Positions 26,459 to 35,948 of a stretch of DNA of 64,000 nucleotides are shown here, piece after piece. Within the stretch, counting starts at the first letter, position 1, and each line of letters opens with the position of its first letter. A program made the position numbers and the translations under genes. The DNA comes from JAAXIE01 sp965263155. GTDB lineage: Bacteria > Chloroflexota > Dehalococcoidia > Lucifugimonadales > JAAXIE01. The stretch spans positions 2,232,001 to 2,296,000 of the forward strand of contig OZ253586.1 of assembly GCA_965263155.1 (NCBI GenBank). The letters run 5' to 3'. A model generated the notes under the pieces. It saw only the letters and a program-made list of their open reading frames with translations, was not told the DNA's origin and did not search any database.

Positions 26459-27637
26459 ATGGTTTCGACCAGTGGAACAAGAGGCCAAATTTCCACCAAA
26501 GCCGACTACACGCATACAGATCGCTTCCATACTGGCCCCGGCACTCTGGCGGGTCGGTTTTTGCGGAGGTTCTGGCACCCCGTGTACATCTCAGAAGACC
26601 TCCCCGCAGGGCAGGCCAGACCAATCCGTATCATGAGCGAGGAATTCACCCTTTACCGGGGTGAAGGTGGCACCCCTCACGTAGTGGCATTTCGCTGCGC
26701 TCATCGACGGACACAACTTTCAGTGGGCTGGGTAGAGGAAGACTGCATCCGCTGCATATACCATGGCTGGAAGTACGATGGGTCAGGTCAGTGCGTAGAC
26801 CAACCCGCCGAGCCCAACTCGTGGGCTGAGAAAGTCAAGATAGCTAGCTACCCAGCCAGGGACTACTTGGGAGTCATCTTCGTCTATTTTGGCGAAGGTG
26901 AGCCGCCTCCATTCCCCCGCTACCCAGAGTTCGATAACTTCGAAGGGATCTTCAAGTGGAGCTTTATCACTCGGGAGTGTAATCTATGGAACAATCTGGA
27001 GAATTCGCTGGACCATACTCACATCGGGTTTGTGCACCGCGGCATCGAGGGGGCCTGGAATGGCGTAGCTGAGAGCCCGGCCATTAGCTCTATAGAGAGC
27101 CAGTGGGGCATCACCACAACGGTGAACTGGTCAGACGGAAATCAAGACATTACCCAATGGGGGATGCCCAACATCCTCCATGTCATAGCAGCTTCCACCG
27201 ACCCAGACGTCGTTAAATATAATGAATTGCTCATTATGAAGGTACCGGTTGACGATGAAAGGCACCTTCAGTTTGCAGTGATCGGTCTGCCCATCTCGCC
27301 CGGCAAGCCTCTTAGACTACCGGATCGCCCTGCCTATCGTGATGCCTACGGGCCGGAGCTGGGCGATGCGATTCGACGGGGCAAGGCGGAAATTGAGGAC
27401 TTCGACTTGTCCGTAATCGATAAGCTCAACCTTCAAGATGACCTTGCCCAGGTGGGACAGGGTGTGATCCCGAATTATGACGATGAGGAGCTGATGGGCC
27501 AGTCGGACGAAGGCGTCATTCTGGTGCGGAGGCTCTGGCAGCGGGAGATGCAAGCAATCGCCGAGGGCGAACCGCTTAAAGAGTGGTCCTACAATCACGA
27601 GCTATTACCAGTACAGGACTGGAGGGTTACTCCGTAG
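26459..27637 (+). CDS. Rieske non-haem iron oxygenase alpha subunit, copy 1
   Basis: About 392 residues from ATG 26459, chosen because GGAGGAG lies 4-5 bases upstream; two earlier in-frame ATGs lack this. Rieske [2Fe-2S] ligands: FRCAHRRTQ (Cys, His) and CIRCIYHGWK (Cys, His). Mononuclear iron motif NNLENSLDHTHIGFVH (D-x2-H-x4-H). These enzymes hydroxylate or demethylate aromatic or cyclic substrates using a separate reductase, which is not encoded here. N-terminal YTHTDRFHTGPGTLAGRF is shared with the next two genes. Substrate unknown; the family expansion suggests recalcitrant organic matter. Confidence 0.93.
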   Translation: MVSTSGTRGQISTKADYTHTDRFHTGPGTLAGRFLRRFWHPVYISEDLPAGQARPIRIMSEEFTLYRGEGGTPHVVAFRCAHRRTQLSVGWVEEDCIRCIYHGWKYDGSGQCVDQPAEPNSWAEKVKIASYPARDYLGVIFVYFGEGEPPPFPRYPEFDNFEGIFKWSFITRECNLWNNLENSLDHTHIGFVHRGIEGAWNGVAESPAISSIESQWGITTTVNWSDGNQDITQWGMPNILHVIAASTDPDVVKYNELLIMKVPVDDERHLQFAVIGLPISPGKPLRLPDRPAYRDAYGPELGDAIRRGKAEIEDFDLSVIDKLNLQDDLAQVGQGVIPNYDDEELMGQSDEGVILVRRLWQREMQAIAEGEPLKEWSYNHELLPVQDWRVTP

Positions 27638-27686
27638 CCAGGCCCCAGTCTTCCAACTACCAGGGAAAGGTGAAAAGGAGGAGATA

Positions 27687-28856
27687 TTGGCCTCGGCCAG
27701 TAGAATAAGTAGCGAGCTAGCCACCGACTCTGAATACACGCACACAGATCGCTTCCACACCGGGCCCGGCACCCTGGCAGGCCGTTTCATGCGGATGTTC
27801 TGGCAGCCCGTCTGCGTCTCAGAGGACCTCCCACCAGGGAAGGCCAGACCTATCCGCATCATGAGCGAGGACTTCACTCTCTACCGAGGTGAAAGTGGTA
27901 CACCTCACGTGGTGGCGTTTCGCTGCGCCCACCGCCGGACCCAGCTATCGGTGGGCGGGGTAGAGGAAGACTGCATCCGCTGCATTTACCATGGCTGGAA
28001 GTACGACGGCTCAGGCCAGTGCGTAGACCAGCCCGCTGAGCCCAACTCTTGGGCCGATAAAGTGAAGATAGCTAGCTACCCAACTCAGGACTACCTGGGG
28101 ATCATCTTCGTCTACTTTGGTGAAGGTGAGCCGCCTCCATTCCCCCGCTACCCAGAGTTCGATAACTTCGAAGGAATCTTCAAGTGGAGCTACCTCATAC
28201 GAGAGTGTAATCTATGGAACAACCTGGAAAACTCCCTGGACCACACCCACATTGGGTTTGTGCACCGGGAGGCACAGGGTTCTTGGAATGGGGTAATAGA
28301 TAATCCGGTCCTCACAGTTGAAGAGAGCCAGTGGGGCATCACAAACACTGCGACTTGGCCCAGCGGCAAGCAGGACATTACGCAATGGGGAATGCCCAAT
28401 ATCCTGCGGGTTATCGCCGCTCCCAGTGAGCCTCACATCGTTAGCTATAATGACCTAGTCATTTTGAAGGTGCCAATTGACGACGAAAGCCATATTCAGT
28501 TCCTGGTGATCGGGCTGCACATGGCACCAGGCGCGCCTCGACAGTTCCAGGAACAACCTGCCAAGCGTCATGTTTATGGACCTGACCTAGGAGCCGCGGT
28601 CCGCGGTGGCAAAGCCCAAGCGGATGACTTCGACTTGTCCATTATGGACAGGATCAACCTTGACGACGACCTCGCTCAGGTTGGCCAGGGTGTGATCCCG
28701 GACCAGGATGAACTGCTGGGGCAGACCGACGCAGGCGTTATCTTGGTTAGGAGGTTATGGCACCGAGAGCTTCAGGCGCTGGCCGAGGGGCAGCCGTTAA
28801 AGCAGTGGAGCTACGACCCAGAACTACTACCCCTACGCGATTGGAGGCTGCAGTAG
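27687..28856 (+). CDS. Rieske non-haem iron oxygenase alpha subunit, copy 2
   Basis: 389 residues; TTG start at 27687 behind AAGGAGGAG. Nearly identical to copy 1 through the Rieske domain (CAHRRTQLSVGGVEEDCIRC, IYHGWKYDGSGQCVDQPAEP) and iron motif (ENSLDHTHIGFVH), diverging in the C-terminal substrate-pocket half (RQFQEQPAKRHVYGPDLG). Separated from copy 1 by 49 bases, so co-transcribed. The concentration of differences in the catalytic domain suggests paralogues tuned to different substrates. Confidence 0.93.
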   Translation: MASASRISSELATDSEYTHTDRFHTGPGTLAGRFMRMFWQPVCVSEDLPPGKARPIRIMSEDFTLYRGESGTPHVVAFRCAHRRTQLSVGGVEEDCIRCIYHGWKYDGSGQCVDQPAEPNSWADKVKIASYPTQDYLGIIFVYFGEGEPPPFPRYPEFDNFEGIFKWSYLIRECNLWNNLENSLDHTHIGFVHREAQGSWNGVIDNPVLTVEESQWGITNTATWPSGKQDITQWGMPNILRVIAAPSEPHIVSYNDLVILKVPIDDESHIQFLVIGLHMAPGAPRQFQEQPAKRHVYGPDLGAAVRGGKAQADDFDLSIMDRINLDDDLAQVGQGVIPDQDELLGQTDAGVILVRRLWHRELQALAEGQPLKQWSYDPELLPLRDWRLQ

Positions 28857-28873
28857 TGGGTTTCAAGGAAGCC

Positions 28874-30064
28874 ATGTTCTCAGCCAGTGGAAGAAGTAGC
28901 CAGATTTCCTCCGAACCGGTTTACACCTACACAGATCGCTTCCACACTGGACCCGGCACCCTGGCAGGCCGCTTCATGAGGATGTTCTGGCTGCCAGTGT
29001 ACCTTTCAGAAGACCTCCTGCCTGGCACCGCAAAGCCCATTCGGATCATGAGCGAGGAGTTCACCCTCTACCGGGGTGAAAGTGGTACGCCTCACGTAGT
29101 GGCATTTCGCTGCGCCCATCGACGGACACAGCTTTCAGTGGGTTGGGTAGAGGAAGACTGTATCCGCTGCATCTACCATGGCTGGAAGTACGAAGGGTCG
29201 GGTCAGTGCGTAGACCAGCCCGCCGAAGCTAACCCTTGGGCCGATAATGTAAAGATAGCTAGCTACCCAACAAGGGAATACCTGGGATTTATCTTTGTAT
29301 TCTTTGGGGAGGGTGATCCACCGTCCCTCCCCCGATATTCAGAGTTTGAGGATTTCGAAGGGATTCTCAAGTGGAATCTCATAACTCGAGAGTGCAATAT
29401 TTGGAACAATCTGGAAAACAGCCTGGACTACTGCCACGTTGGTTTTGTTCATCAGTATACCCACGGATTGGACGGACTTATAGAAAATCCGTTGATCAAC
29501 GCTGAGGAAAGCCAGTGGGGCATCACCATGGTCCTTACCTGGCGGAACGGCAAGCAGGACATCTCGCAGTGGGGGATGCCTAGCATCCTCCATACCCTGA
29601 CAGCCTCCACCGAGAGGGACATCGCCGACTATAACGAATTACTGGTAATAAAGGTGCCTATCGACGATGAAAGGCACCTTCAGTTTCGGCTGGATGGGCT
29701 GTATATGTTGGCAGACAAGAACGGAAATAATTCAGATAGCCCCACCAAGCAGGATACCTATGGATCGGAGCTGAGTCAGGCGATTCTAAGGGGTGAGGCC
29801 AAGGCCGAGGACTTCGACCTGTCCCTAGTTGATCTAGTCAACCTCCAAGATGACCTTGCGCAAGTGGGCCAGGGTGTCATCCCTGACTGCGAGAACGAGC
29901 TGTTGGGCCAGACAGATGTGGGAGTTATTCTGGTTCGGAAGCTCTGGGAGCGGGAACTTCAGGCTCTCGCCGAAGGCAGACCTCTCAAGAAGTGGACCTA
30001 TGATAGGGAAAATCTGCCTTTACGGGACTGGAGGGAGGCTCTACGAGGTCCCGGTACAAGCTAA
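28874..30064 (+). CDS. Rieske non-haem iron oxygenase alpha subunit, copy 3
   Basis: 396 residues from ATG 28874 (AAGGAA just upstream); the frame is open further back into copy 2 but that part is antisense-like overlap. Rieske ligands CAHRRTQ and CIRCIYHGWKYEG are intact. The mononuclear iron motif is NNLENSLDYCHVGFVH: D-x2-H-x4-H is kept although HT of the other copies is YC. Most divergent of the three, including an insertion YMLADKNGNNSD. It is followed at 54 bases by a binding-lipoprotein gene in the same direction. Confidence 0.92.
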   Translation: MFSASGRSSQISSEPVYTYTDRFHTGPGTLAGRFMRMFWLPVYLSEDLLPGTAKPIRIMSEEFTLYRGESGTPHVVAFRCAHRRTQLSVGWVEEDCIRCIYHGWKYEGSGQCVDQPAEANPWADNVKIASYPTREYLGFIFVFFGEGDPPSLPRYSEFEDFEGILKWNLITRECNIWNNLENSLDYCHVGFVHQYTHGLDGLIENPLINAEESQWGITMVLTWRNGKQDISQWGMPSILHTLTASTERDIADYNELLVIKVPIDDERHLQFRLDGLYMLADKNGNNSDSPTKQDTYGSELSQAILRGEAKAEDFDLSLVDLVNLQDDLAQVGQGVIPDCENELLGQTDVGVILVRKLWERELQALAEGRPLKKWTYDRENLPLRDWREALRGPGTS

Positions 30065-30117
30065 GGCGAGCACAGGAATTCAACGGCTGTTTAAGAATGC
30101 GGAACAGGAGGAACGAT

Positions 30118-32040
30118 TTGTTAAGGGCATTTAGATGGCTGATTAGCGGGATCGCCCTGATATCGCTGGCCGCAATTCTGGGCTGCGGAGACGATGCCAG
30201 CCCCTCGCCGACAGCTGCGGCAGAACCGGGTCTCACTGCGCAAGACGTACAATCCGCATTACAGGCCGCCCTGGCGGCTGCCGCCACCCCGGCACCTGAA
30301 CCTGGACTCAGCGCAGCAGACGTGCAAGCTGCTATAGCTGCGGCTAGAGCCGCAGCCGCTACACCGGCAGCTATCCCGACCTCCACATCTCCGCCGACTT
30401 CCATGGTGGAGCCCCAAGGCAGGCTCAGCGTAGGCATAGCTGGCTCGATACCGTCGGGCTTTGTACTGAAATTACAGAGCTACTTACAAGGAAAGCTAGA
30501 CTCGATGCTGACTCACGAGCCTATGTTCGCCATAAATCTCGAGGGCGAGATCCTACCGCTTCTAGTTGAAACCTGGGGTATAGACAGTTCCGGCCTTGAG
30601 TACACTTTCAACCTCCACGACGGCGCCAGGTGGCAACAGGGAAACGGCAACTGGGGGATGTTTGACGCAGACGATTTCATCTTCTCCATCGAGAGCGCCG
30701 GCGCTCCGGGTTCCAGCCACGGATGGGCAGGCACAGTCAGACGACTTTTTAGCTGTGACGGATGCAATCTTACCAAGGTTGACAATCTCACGGTACGACT
30801 AAATCGTCCCTCTCCCAGTGCAGAGGTCACTTATCTGGGAAATGCTCCCAATGGGCTGGCCTTCCACAGCAAGAAGCATTTCGATGCAGTAGGTGAGGAA
30901 CAGGCGTTACATGAGTCTGTGGGAACCGGTCCATGGGAGCTGGTTGAGCTGAAATCGGGCCAATTCAGGAGACACAAAGCCGTTACAGACCATTGGCGAA
31001 AGACCCCGGAGTTCGACGAGCTTATGTGGTGGGACATATCCGAGGAGTCGACCCGAGTGGCCAACTTCCTCACGGGACTCATCGACACCGGGCAGTTCAC
31101 CCTGACGTCCATACAGGAAATCAAAAGTGTGAATGACCCGGACATCAAGTTCATGACCTTTCCAGGCAGAATTGCGAAGTGGGTAAACTTGTACGGAGGA
31201 CAGTACAACACCGATGATCCTGCCCACCAGCCTTCTGCCAGCGGCGACCCAGCGAGGGTCCCTCTGGGGGATAATGCTTACGACTGCTCTTTGCCCTGGG
31301 TATCGTGTGATCGGAATACCAACTCCGCAGATTGGGCAAAGGCCCGTAATGTTCGACTAGCCATGAATTTGAGTATCGACCGCCAGTCGATAGTGAACAA
31401 TCTGGCTTACGGCAGCGGCCGCCCGGACTACCTGTTAAACTGGGGTGGCTATGATGCCAGGGCCGCGCAGTTTGGCCTGGACGAGCTAAAATATGACTTC
31501 GACCCTGCACGGGCCCGACAACTGCTTGCGGAAGCAGGTCATCCTGACGGGTTCGAAGTTGACATGATTATATATCCGGGCTTCCCGGCGGGAGCTAGCG
31601 AGTTGTCGCAGACAATATGCACAATGTGGCTGGATGTGGATATTCGATGCGATACAGGTATAAAACCCTACTTCTCTCACAGGCCGACCCTGGTGAATCG
31701 GACGGCCAAAGGAGTAGCTGGGTTCACCGGCCCAACTCCTGCGCCAGAGCCCCTGTTACAGACCGGCCTCTACTACTCTTCATTGGGCTCCTTCAACTTT
31801 GGCTGGGAGCATCCGTTTTTCCAAGCCTTAGCTACCGAGGCAGCGAGCCTGATAGATCCAGAGGCACGGTGGGCCAAGATGGCGGAGATGAACAAATGGA
31901 TGTTTGATGAGGCGATGGCTATCCCCGTGATCGCAGAGGACATTGTCTGGCCGGTAGGGCCCAACATCGATACATGGACGCCTTTGGGAAGCTACCTGGA
32001 CTGGCTCAGCAATTGGGAGTATGTGCGGCACCGAAAGTAA
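30118..32040 (+). CDS. Family-5 (peptide/nickel type) ABC substrate-binding lipoprotein 1
   Basis: About 640 residues. TTG at 30118 is preferred: AGGAGG lies 6 bases upstream at 30106-30111; ATG 30097 would place the site inside the gene. Lipobox LAAILGCGDD; an Ala-rich linker with two copies of GLxAxDVQxAxxAAxAAAATPA; then the SBP_bac_5 fold (LLVETWGIDSSGLEYTFNLH, ADDFIFSIE, VGTGPWELVE, RLAMNLSIDRQSIVNNLAYG). Such proteins bind oligopeptides, sugars or other solutes for ABC import; no permease is nearby. Directly downstream of three oxygenase genes, so its ligand may be their substrate. Confidence 0.9.
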   Translation: MLRAFRWLISGIALISLAAILGCGDDASPSPTAAAEPGLTAQDVQSALQAALAAAATPAPEPGLSAADVQAAIAAARAAAATPAAIPTSTSPPTSMVEPQGRLSVGIAGSIPSGFVLKLQSYLQGKLDSMLTHEPMFAINLEGEILPLLVETWGIDSSGLEYTFNLHDGARWQQGNGNWGMFDADDFIFSIESAGAPGSSHGWAGTVRRLFSCDGCNLTKVDNLTVRLNRPSPSAEVTYLGNAPNGLAFHSKKHFDAVGEEQALHESVGTGPWELVELKSGQFRRHKAVTDHWRKTPEFDELMWWDISEESTRVANFLTGLIDTGQFTLTSIQEIKSVNDPDIKFMTFPGRIAKWVNLYGGQYNTDDPAHQPSASGDPARVPLGDNAYDCSLPWVSCDRNTNSADWAKARNVRLAMNLSIDRQSIVNNLAYGSGRPDYLLNWGGYDARAAQFGLDELKYDFDPARARQLLAEAGHPDGFEVDMIIYPGFPAGASELSQTICTMWLDVDIRCDTGIKPYFSHRPTLVNRTAKGVAGFTGPTPAPEPLLQTGLYYSSLGSFNFGWEHPFFQALATEAASLIDPEARWAKMAEMNKWMFDEAMAIPVIAEDIVWPVGPNIDTWTPLGSYLDWLSNWEYVRHRK

Positions 32041-32057
32041 CAAGGTAATGAGGAAGG

Positions 32058-32118
32058 GCAACCCACTCCTGCCCCTTATTTAGACTTTTTGTCGTGCCAA
32101 GGGATATGAGTGGGTTGC
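32058..32118. terminator. Large hairpin between convergent genes
   Basis: GCAACCCACTC (32058-32068) is perfectly complementary to GAGTGGGTTGC (32108-32118), with a second inner stem CCCTT/AAGGG. The loop contains a T-rich stretch. Lies between the stop at 32040 and the convergent stop at 32128; probably a bidirectional terminator. Confidence 0.6.
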
Positions 32119-32127
32119 AGTGGTGCC

Positions 32128-33264
32128 CTATCCGGCACTCTGAACGGCCCGCCCCTCATTGATCGCCCGCAGGACTCGCTCTGGCGTTAGAGGCATCTTA
32201 ATGTGACACACGCCAAAGGGCTCCAGAGCGTCGATTACTGCGTTTACGATGGCCGGAGGCGTCCCTACGGTGGGGCCTTCTCCCATCCCTTTTACACCCA
32301 GTGGGTTCATTGGAGAAGGGGTCTCCAGCCGGGAGGTGACGAATGGGGGAACCATCTCAGCAGTAGGCAAGCCATAGTCCATTAGAGACCCGTTCAGCAT
32401 TTGGGCCCCTCCGCCGTCGTAGATAATTTCCTCACACAGCGCTTGGCCAATCCCTTGGGCGGCGCCCCTATGGACCTGACCATCTACTATTGTGGGATTA
32501 ACTACTACTCCCTGATCGTCCACGCAGAAAAACTTATTCAGCTCTACGTCTCCCGTTTCGGAGTCTACCTCCACTACTACCACGTAGGTGCCGGAGCTAT
32601 AGGTAAGCCCTGGGGGATAGTAGAATGAGCTTTCGTCCAGGCCATACTCCATTTCAAGGAGCCTTCCGCCGACCTGATGGGCCATCCCGGCCACCTCAGA
32701 TAGGGATAGTTCGGGTTCGGCCTTCCCCCTGGGTGTGTACACACCGTTCTCCAAGACTCCCAGCAGGGCTATGAGGGGGTCTGAGCCTGGGTCCAGCAGG
32801 TCGTCGTCGCGGAAGGTGCGCAGTGGGACGAACTCCGGGCCGCTGGCCGTGAGGGACATGCCCCAAGCCTGCTCGCCCTCCCTGAGTCTCAGGGGGTCGT
32901 CATCGGGCGGGACCTCGGTAATACGGGCCTGGGGGTAGTGGGCGGCGATCTGCCCCTGCACCGCCTCCCTCTGGTGACAGCGGGCCAGTAGGGTGACCCC
33001 GTCGACGCTGCCCGCCAGCTCCAAGGAGAAGGGTTCGGGGACGGCGATGGACTGGAGCAGGTTCTCCACCCCCAGCAGGGTACGCTCTCCCGTTCTGGGG
33101 GGCGTCACGGCCAGCAGCACGGGAGGTTTCTTGTCCCGGTCTCCAAAGAGGATGTGCATCGGGTTCATTTTCATGGAGATGGGTCTTCCTCTCCCTGCGG
33201 TTGCTCCGGGTCTGTATTCCCGGCGGTAAGTGTCCCTTGGTCGGCGTCCTTTACGTTGGTTCAT
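32128..33264 (-). CDS. Chimeric ORF: conjugation-protein N-terminus fused to molybdenum hydroxylase (CoxL/XdhB-type) C-terminus
   Basis: 378 residues. Residues about 1-172 (PMHILFGDRDKKPPVLLAVT, FSLELAGSVDGVTLLARC, DPLIALLGVL) resemble proteins found beside VirB4-like ATPases in integrative elements of this phylum. From about residue 175 (VYTPRGKAEPELSLSEVAGM, TYVVVVEVDSETGDVELNKF, QGVVVNPTIVDGQVHRGAAQ, NPLGVKGMGEGPTVGTPPAI) it is the C-terminal molybdopterin-binding end of a xanthine dehydrogenase/CO-dehydrogenase large subunit. The junction is in frame at about position 32745. Neither half is complete, so activity is unlikely; product of a deletion or recombination. Stop 82 bases downstream of the ATPase fragment. 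Confidence 0.65.
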   Translation of the reverse strand: MNQRKGRRPRDTYRREYRPGATAGRGRPISMKMNPMHILFGDRDKKPPVLLAVTPPRTGERTLLGVENLLQSIAVPEPFSLELAGSVDGVTLLARCHQREAVQGQIAAHYPQARITEVPPDDDPLRLREGEQAWGMSLTASGPEFVPLRTFRDDDLLDPGSDPLIALLGVLENGVYTPRGKAEPELSLSEVAGMAHQVGGRLLEMEYGLDESSFYYPPGLTYSSGTYVVVVEVDSETGDVELNKFFCVDDQGVVVNPTIVDGQVHRGAAQGIGQALCEEIIYDGGGAQMLNGSLMDYGLPTAEMVPPFVTSRLETPSPMNPLGVKGMGEGPTVGTPPAIVNAVIDALEPFGVCHIKMPLTPERVLRAINEGRAVQSAG

Positions 33265-33346
33265 CGGTTGGTCCTCACTTGTTTGAATCGCTCGATGGGT
33301 GTGCGCCGGTTCCGTTCATGACGCCTGGCGTGGGTATTGCTGCCAG

Positions 33347-34036
33347 TCAGTCGTGCCTGCCCGGGCTCCACTCGATGAGGGCCTGCTCCTCAGGGGTGGC
33401 CTCGATGCGGATTGGGAATCTATTCCCCCTCGCCAGCAAGAGGCCGTCGCCACGGGGGCAGGAGAGGAGCCAGCGCTGAAGTTCCGGGGGCAGGTCGAAG
33501 GCGTCGCCCACGGTGCTGATGGCGGCCGCGTCCTGCAGCAGCAGCAGCTTGAAGGCGGCGTTCTGGAGTAGCGCCCTGCCGGAGTGGCCGGTGATGGTGC
33601 GGGAGGAGTCCTCGGAAAGCAGGTCCTGCACGTCTTGGGTGATGAATTGGAGCCCCAGCCGGTGCTTCCTGGCCCGCTTGGCCATGCTCACCATGAAGGC
33701 AGCCCCTTCGGGGTGCTGCATGATGCTCCATACCTCGTCCACCACCAAGAGCCTGGGAAGGGGGTCACGGGCAGCAACGGCCCACACCGTCTCGGTGCAG
33801 ACCATGGCGGCCGCTGGCCGGAGCTCCGGCTCCAAGAGGCGCAGGTCGAAGACGGTGACCAGGGCCTCTTGGAGCAAGAGGTCGTCTCCCTCGTCGGACA
33901 GGAGATGCCTCAGGCTGCCTGTGGCGAAGGGCCTCAGCAGGGGGTAGAGGTCGTCGGCGCCCCCGGCCTCCATGTAGGAGTAGAAATCGCGGAAGCCGGT
34001 GCGCTCCCTATGAGTGTTCCCCCCGCGATAAAGCAA
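33347..34036 (-). pseudogene. VirB4/TraC-like conjugation ATPase, C-terminal fragment
   Basis: 229 residues: RLLVVDEVWSIMQHPEGAAF is the Walker B of VirB4/HerA-type ATPases; RARKHRLGLQFITQDVQDLL and GRALLQNAAFKLLLLQD are the following conserved segments. The Walker A half is missing because the gene is cut at about 34010, exactly where the plus-strand binding-protein gene begins. The next minus-strand ORF continues the conjugation cluster. This is the scar of an integrative conjugative element. Confidence 0.75.
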
Positions 34037-35914
34037 TTCATCATTGCGTTGTCCCTGGTAATTCTAGGCGTGATAGTAGCCTGCGGTGGGGCTACCACTC
34101 CTACCGCGACTTCTACGCCACCGGTCATACCTTCACCTACTGCCACAGCCTCGCCTACCACCACAGTCACACTTACGCCCACAGCTACACGTATACCTAC
34201 TACCACGGACACACCTACGACCCCGACAGCCGTACCTACTACCGCGGTGACAGCCACGCGTACCCCCACCGCCACAGTGCCGCTGACTGTGGAACCCTCC
34301 GGCACTCTGAACGTAGGTGTCGTGGACTTGGGGGCCAATATTAACTTGCTCCACAATCAGCCGTTGTCGTCCTTCCGGTTCGACAACGTAGTTACCCACG
34401 AGGCCATGTTCGCCACCTCCTCTGAAGGGCAGGCACTGAACCGCTTGGTGGAGGACTGGAACGTGGACTCCACCGGCACGGTTTATACCCTTAATCTGCG
34501 CCAAGGCGTGCAATGGCATAGGGACTACGGAGAATTCACTGCCGACGACTTTTTATTCTCCATCGAAGATGTGGTTAAAGAGGGCACTCCTCACTCAGCC
34601 TCGGGGTTCATGAGGCGAGTCTGGGCCTGTGACGGGTGTGAGTTGACCAAGGTCAACAGCTACACCGTACGACTGTCCCGACCAGGGCCTACCTTTGAGA
34701 TCACATGGCACAGCCGGTCTCCCAGAGATGGGTCGCAGTTGTCTCTTCATAGCAAGGCCCAGTTCGACGCTCTGGGTGAGGAGGCCGACCAGGAATCGGT
34801 GGGCACCGGTCCTTGGGTACAGACCGACTTCAAAGGTGGAATCTCCAGGACGGTTGAAGCCGTGAGGGACCACTGGCGCAAGACGCCCGAGTTCGAAGAT
34901 ATGATCTGGTGGGAGATTCAGGAGACAGAGACTAGGGTGGCTAACTTCCTCGTGGAACGGATAGATACTGGCCAGTTCACTACTGACTCCATCCAGACCC
35001 TCAAGAGAGAGAACCCACCGGGGCTCAAGTTCCTTACCGTGCCTGGCGGAGCCAACTTGTACCTCAACTTGCTGGGCCAACAGTACTACACCGACCATCC
35101 TGCCCACCTGCCCGACGCAGAGGGTAATGTTCGAGTTCCCTTGGGTGAGAACGCTTACGACTGCACGATTCCCTACGTGTCCTGTGACCGGGACCTGAAT
35201 TCGGAAGAATGGGAGAAGGCCCGGAAGGTGCGCCAGGGCATGAGTCTGGCTATCGATCGCCAGAAGCTAATCAACAACCTAGCCTTCGGAGATGGCAAGC
35301 TATTTTTCATTCCTTGGTGGACAGGTCACGATTACAGGATGCAGCAGTTTGACCTGGACCAACTCACTCGAGATTTCGACCCGGTCAGGGCCCAAGAGCT
35401 GTTCACGGAGGCGGGCTACCCCGATGGCTTCGAGATAGGGCTTGCCTACAGCGAAGAGTTTTTCCCTGGGGTTATTCCTGTTCTCGAGGCCGTGGGGACG
35501 ATGTGGGAGAACGTGGGCATCACTACGAATGGATTCACCATGCCCTTTTCTGCCTACAGGCCCGCATTAGTGAACCGGACGGCCAAGGCCATTTTCCCGT
35601 TGGGCGCCAACCCCAACCTCTCGCCCCTGTCTTCTTACAGCCTCTTCTTCGATCCTACCAGCGGCCTCAACGTGGGATTGGAGCATCCTGCATTGAACGA
35701 TCTGATGGACGTGGCTAGGAACGCCTTCGAAGACGACGCTCAGTGGGCGGCCCTTGCCGATATAGCCAGGTGGATGTTCGACAACGCGATGGTATTCTCG
35801 CTGTACAACCAAGCCACATTGGCTCCCTTGGGACCCAAGATCGACCAATGGACTTTGCAAGCCCATGGGTCACCCCTGCTGAATAACTATGAGTTCGTGC
35901 CACACCGGCAATAG
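34010..35914 (+). CDS. Family-5 ABC substrate-binding lipoprotein 2
   Basis: 634 residues. The signal peptide (AIKQFIIALSLVILGVIVAC) ends in lipobox VIVACGG, followed by a Thr/Pro linker. The mature protein is collinear with binding protein 1 (ADDFLFSIEDV, ACDGCELTKV, VGTGPW, DHWRKTPEF, NRTAKA) throughout. ATG 34010 has no ribosome site and lies exactly at the junction with the conjugation fragment. The original promoter and leader have apparently been replaced, so expression is uncertain; GTG 34014 is another possible start but in a different frame. Probably once adjacent to binding protein 1. Confidence 0.85.
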   Translation: MSVPPAIKQFIIALSLVILGVIVACGGATTPTATSTPPVIPSPTATASPTTTVTLTPTATRIPTTTDTPTTPTAVPTTAVTATRTPTATVPLTVEPSGTLNVGVVDLGANINLLHNQPLSSFRFDNVVTHEAMFATSSEGQALNRLVEDWNVDSTGTVYTLNLRQGVQWHRDYGEFTADDFLFSIEDVVKEGTPHSASGFMRRVWACDGCELTKVNSYTVRLSRPGPTFEITWHSRSPRDGSQLSLHSKAQFDALGEEADQESVGTGPWVQTDFKGGISRTVEAVRDHWRKTPEFEDMIWWEIQETETRVANFLVERIDTGQFTTDSIQTLKRENPPGLKFLTVPGGANLYLNLLGQQYYTDHPAHLPDAEGNVRVPLGENAYDCTIPYVSCDRDLNSEEWEKARKVRQGMSLAIDRQKLINNLAFGDGKLFFIPWWTGHDYRMQQFDLDQLTRDFDPVRAQELFTEAGYPDGFEIGLAYSEEFFPGVIPVLEAVGTMWENVGITTNGFTMPFSAYRPALVNRTAKAIFPLGANPNLSPLSSYSLFFDPTSGLNVGLEHPALNDLMDVARNAFEDDAQWAALADIARWMFDNAMVFSLYNQATLAPLGPKIDQWTLQAHGSPLLNNYEFVPHRQ

Positions 35915-35948
35915 ACCGAATCGGCTGCCCTACAATTAGGCAGCAAAT

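Noticed and set aside
33584..34009. N-terminal extension of the second binding-protein frame
   Set aside because: It is antisense to the VirB4-like fragment; the signal peptide begins at 34010.
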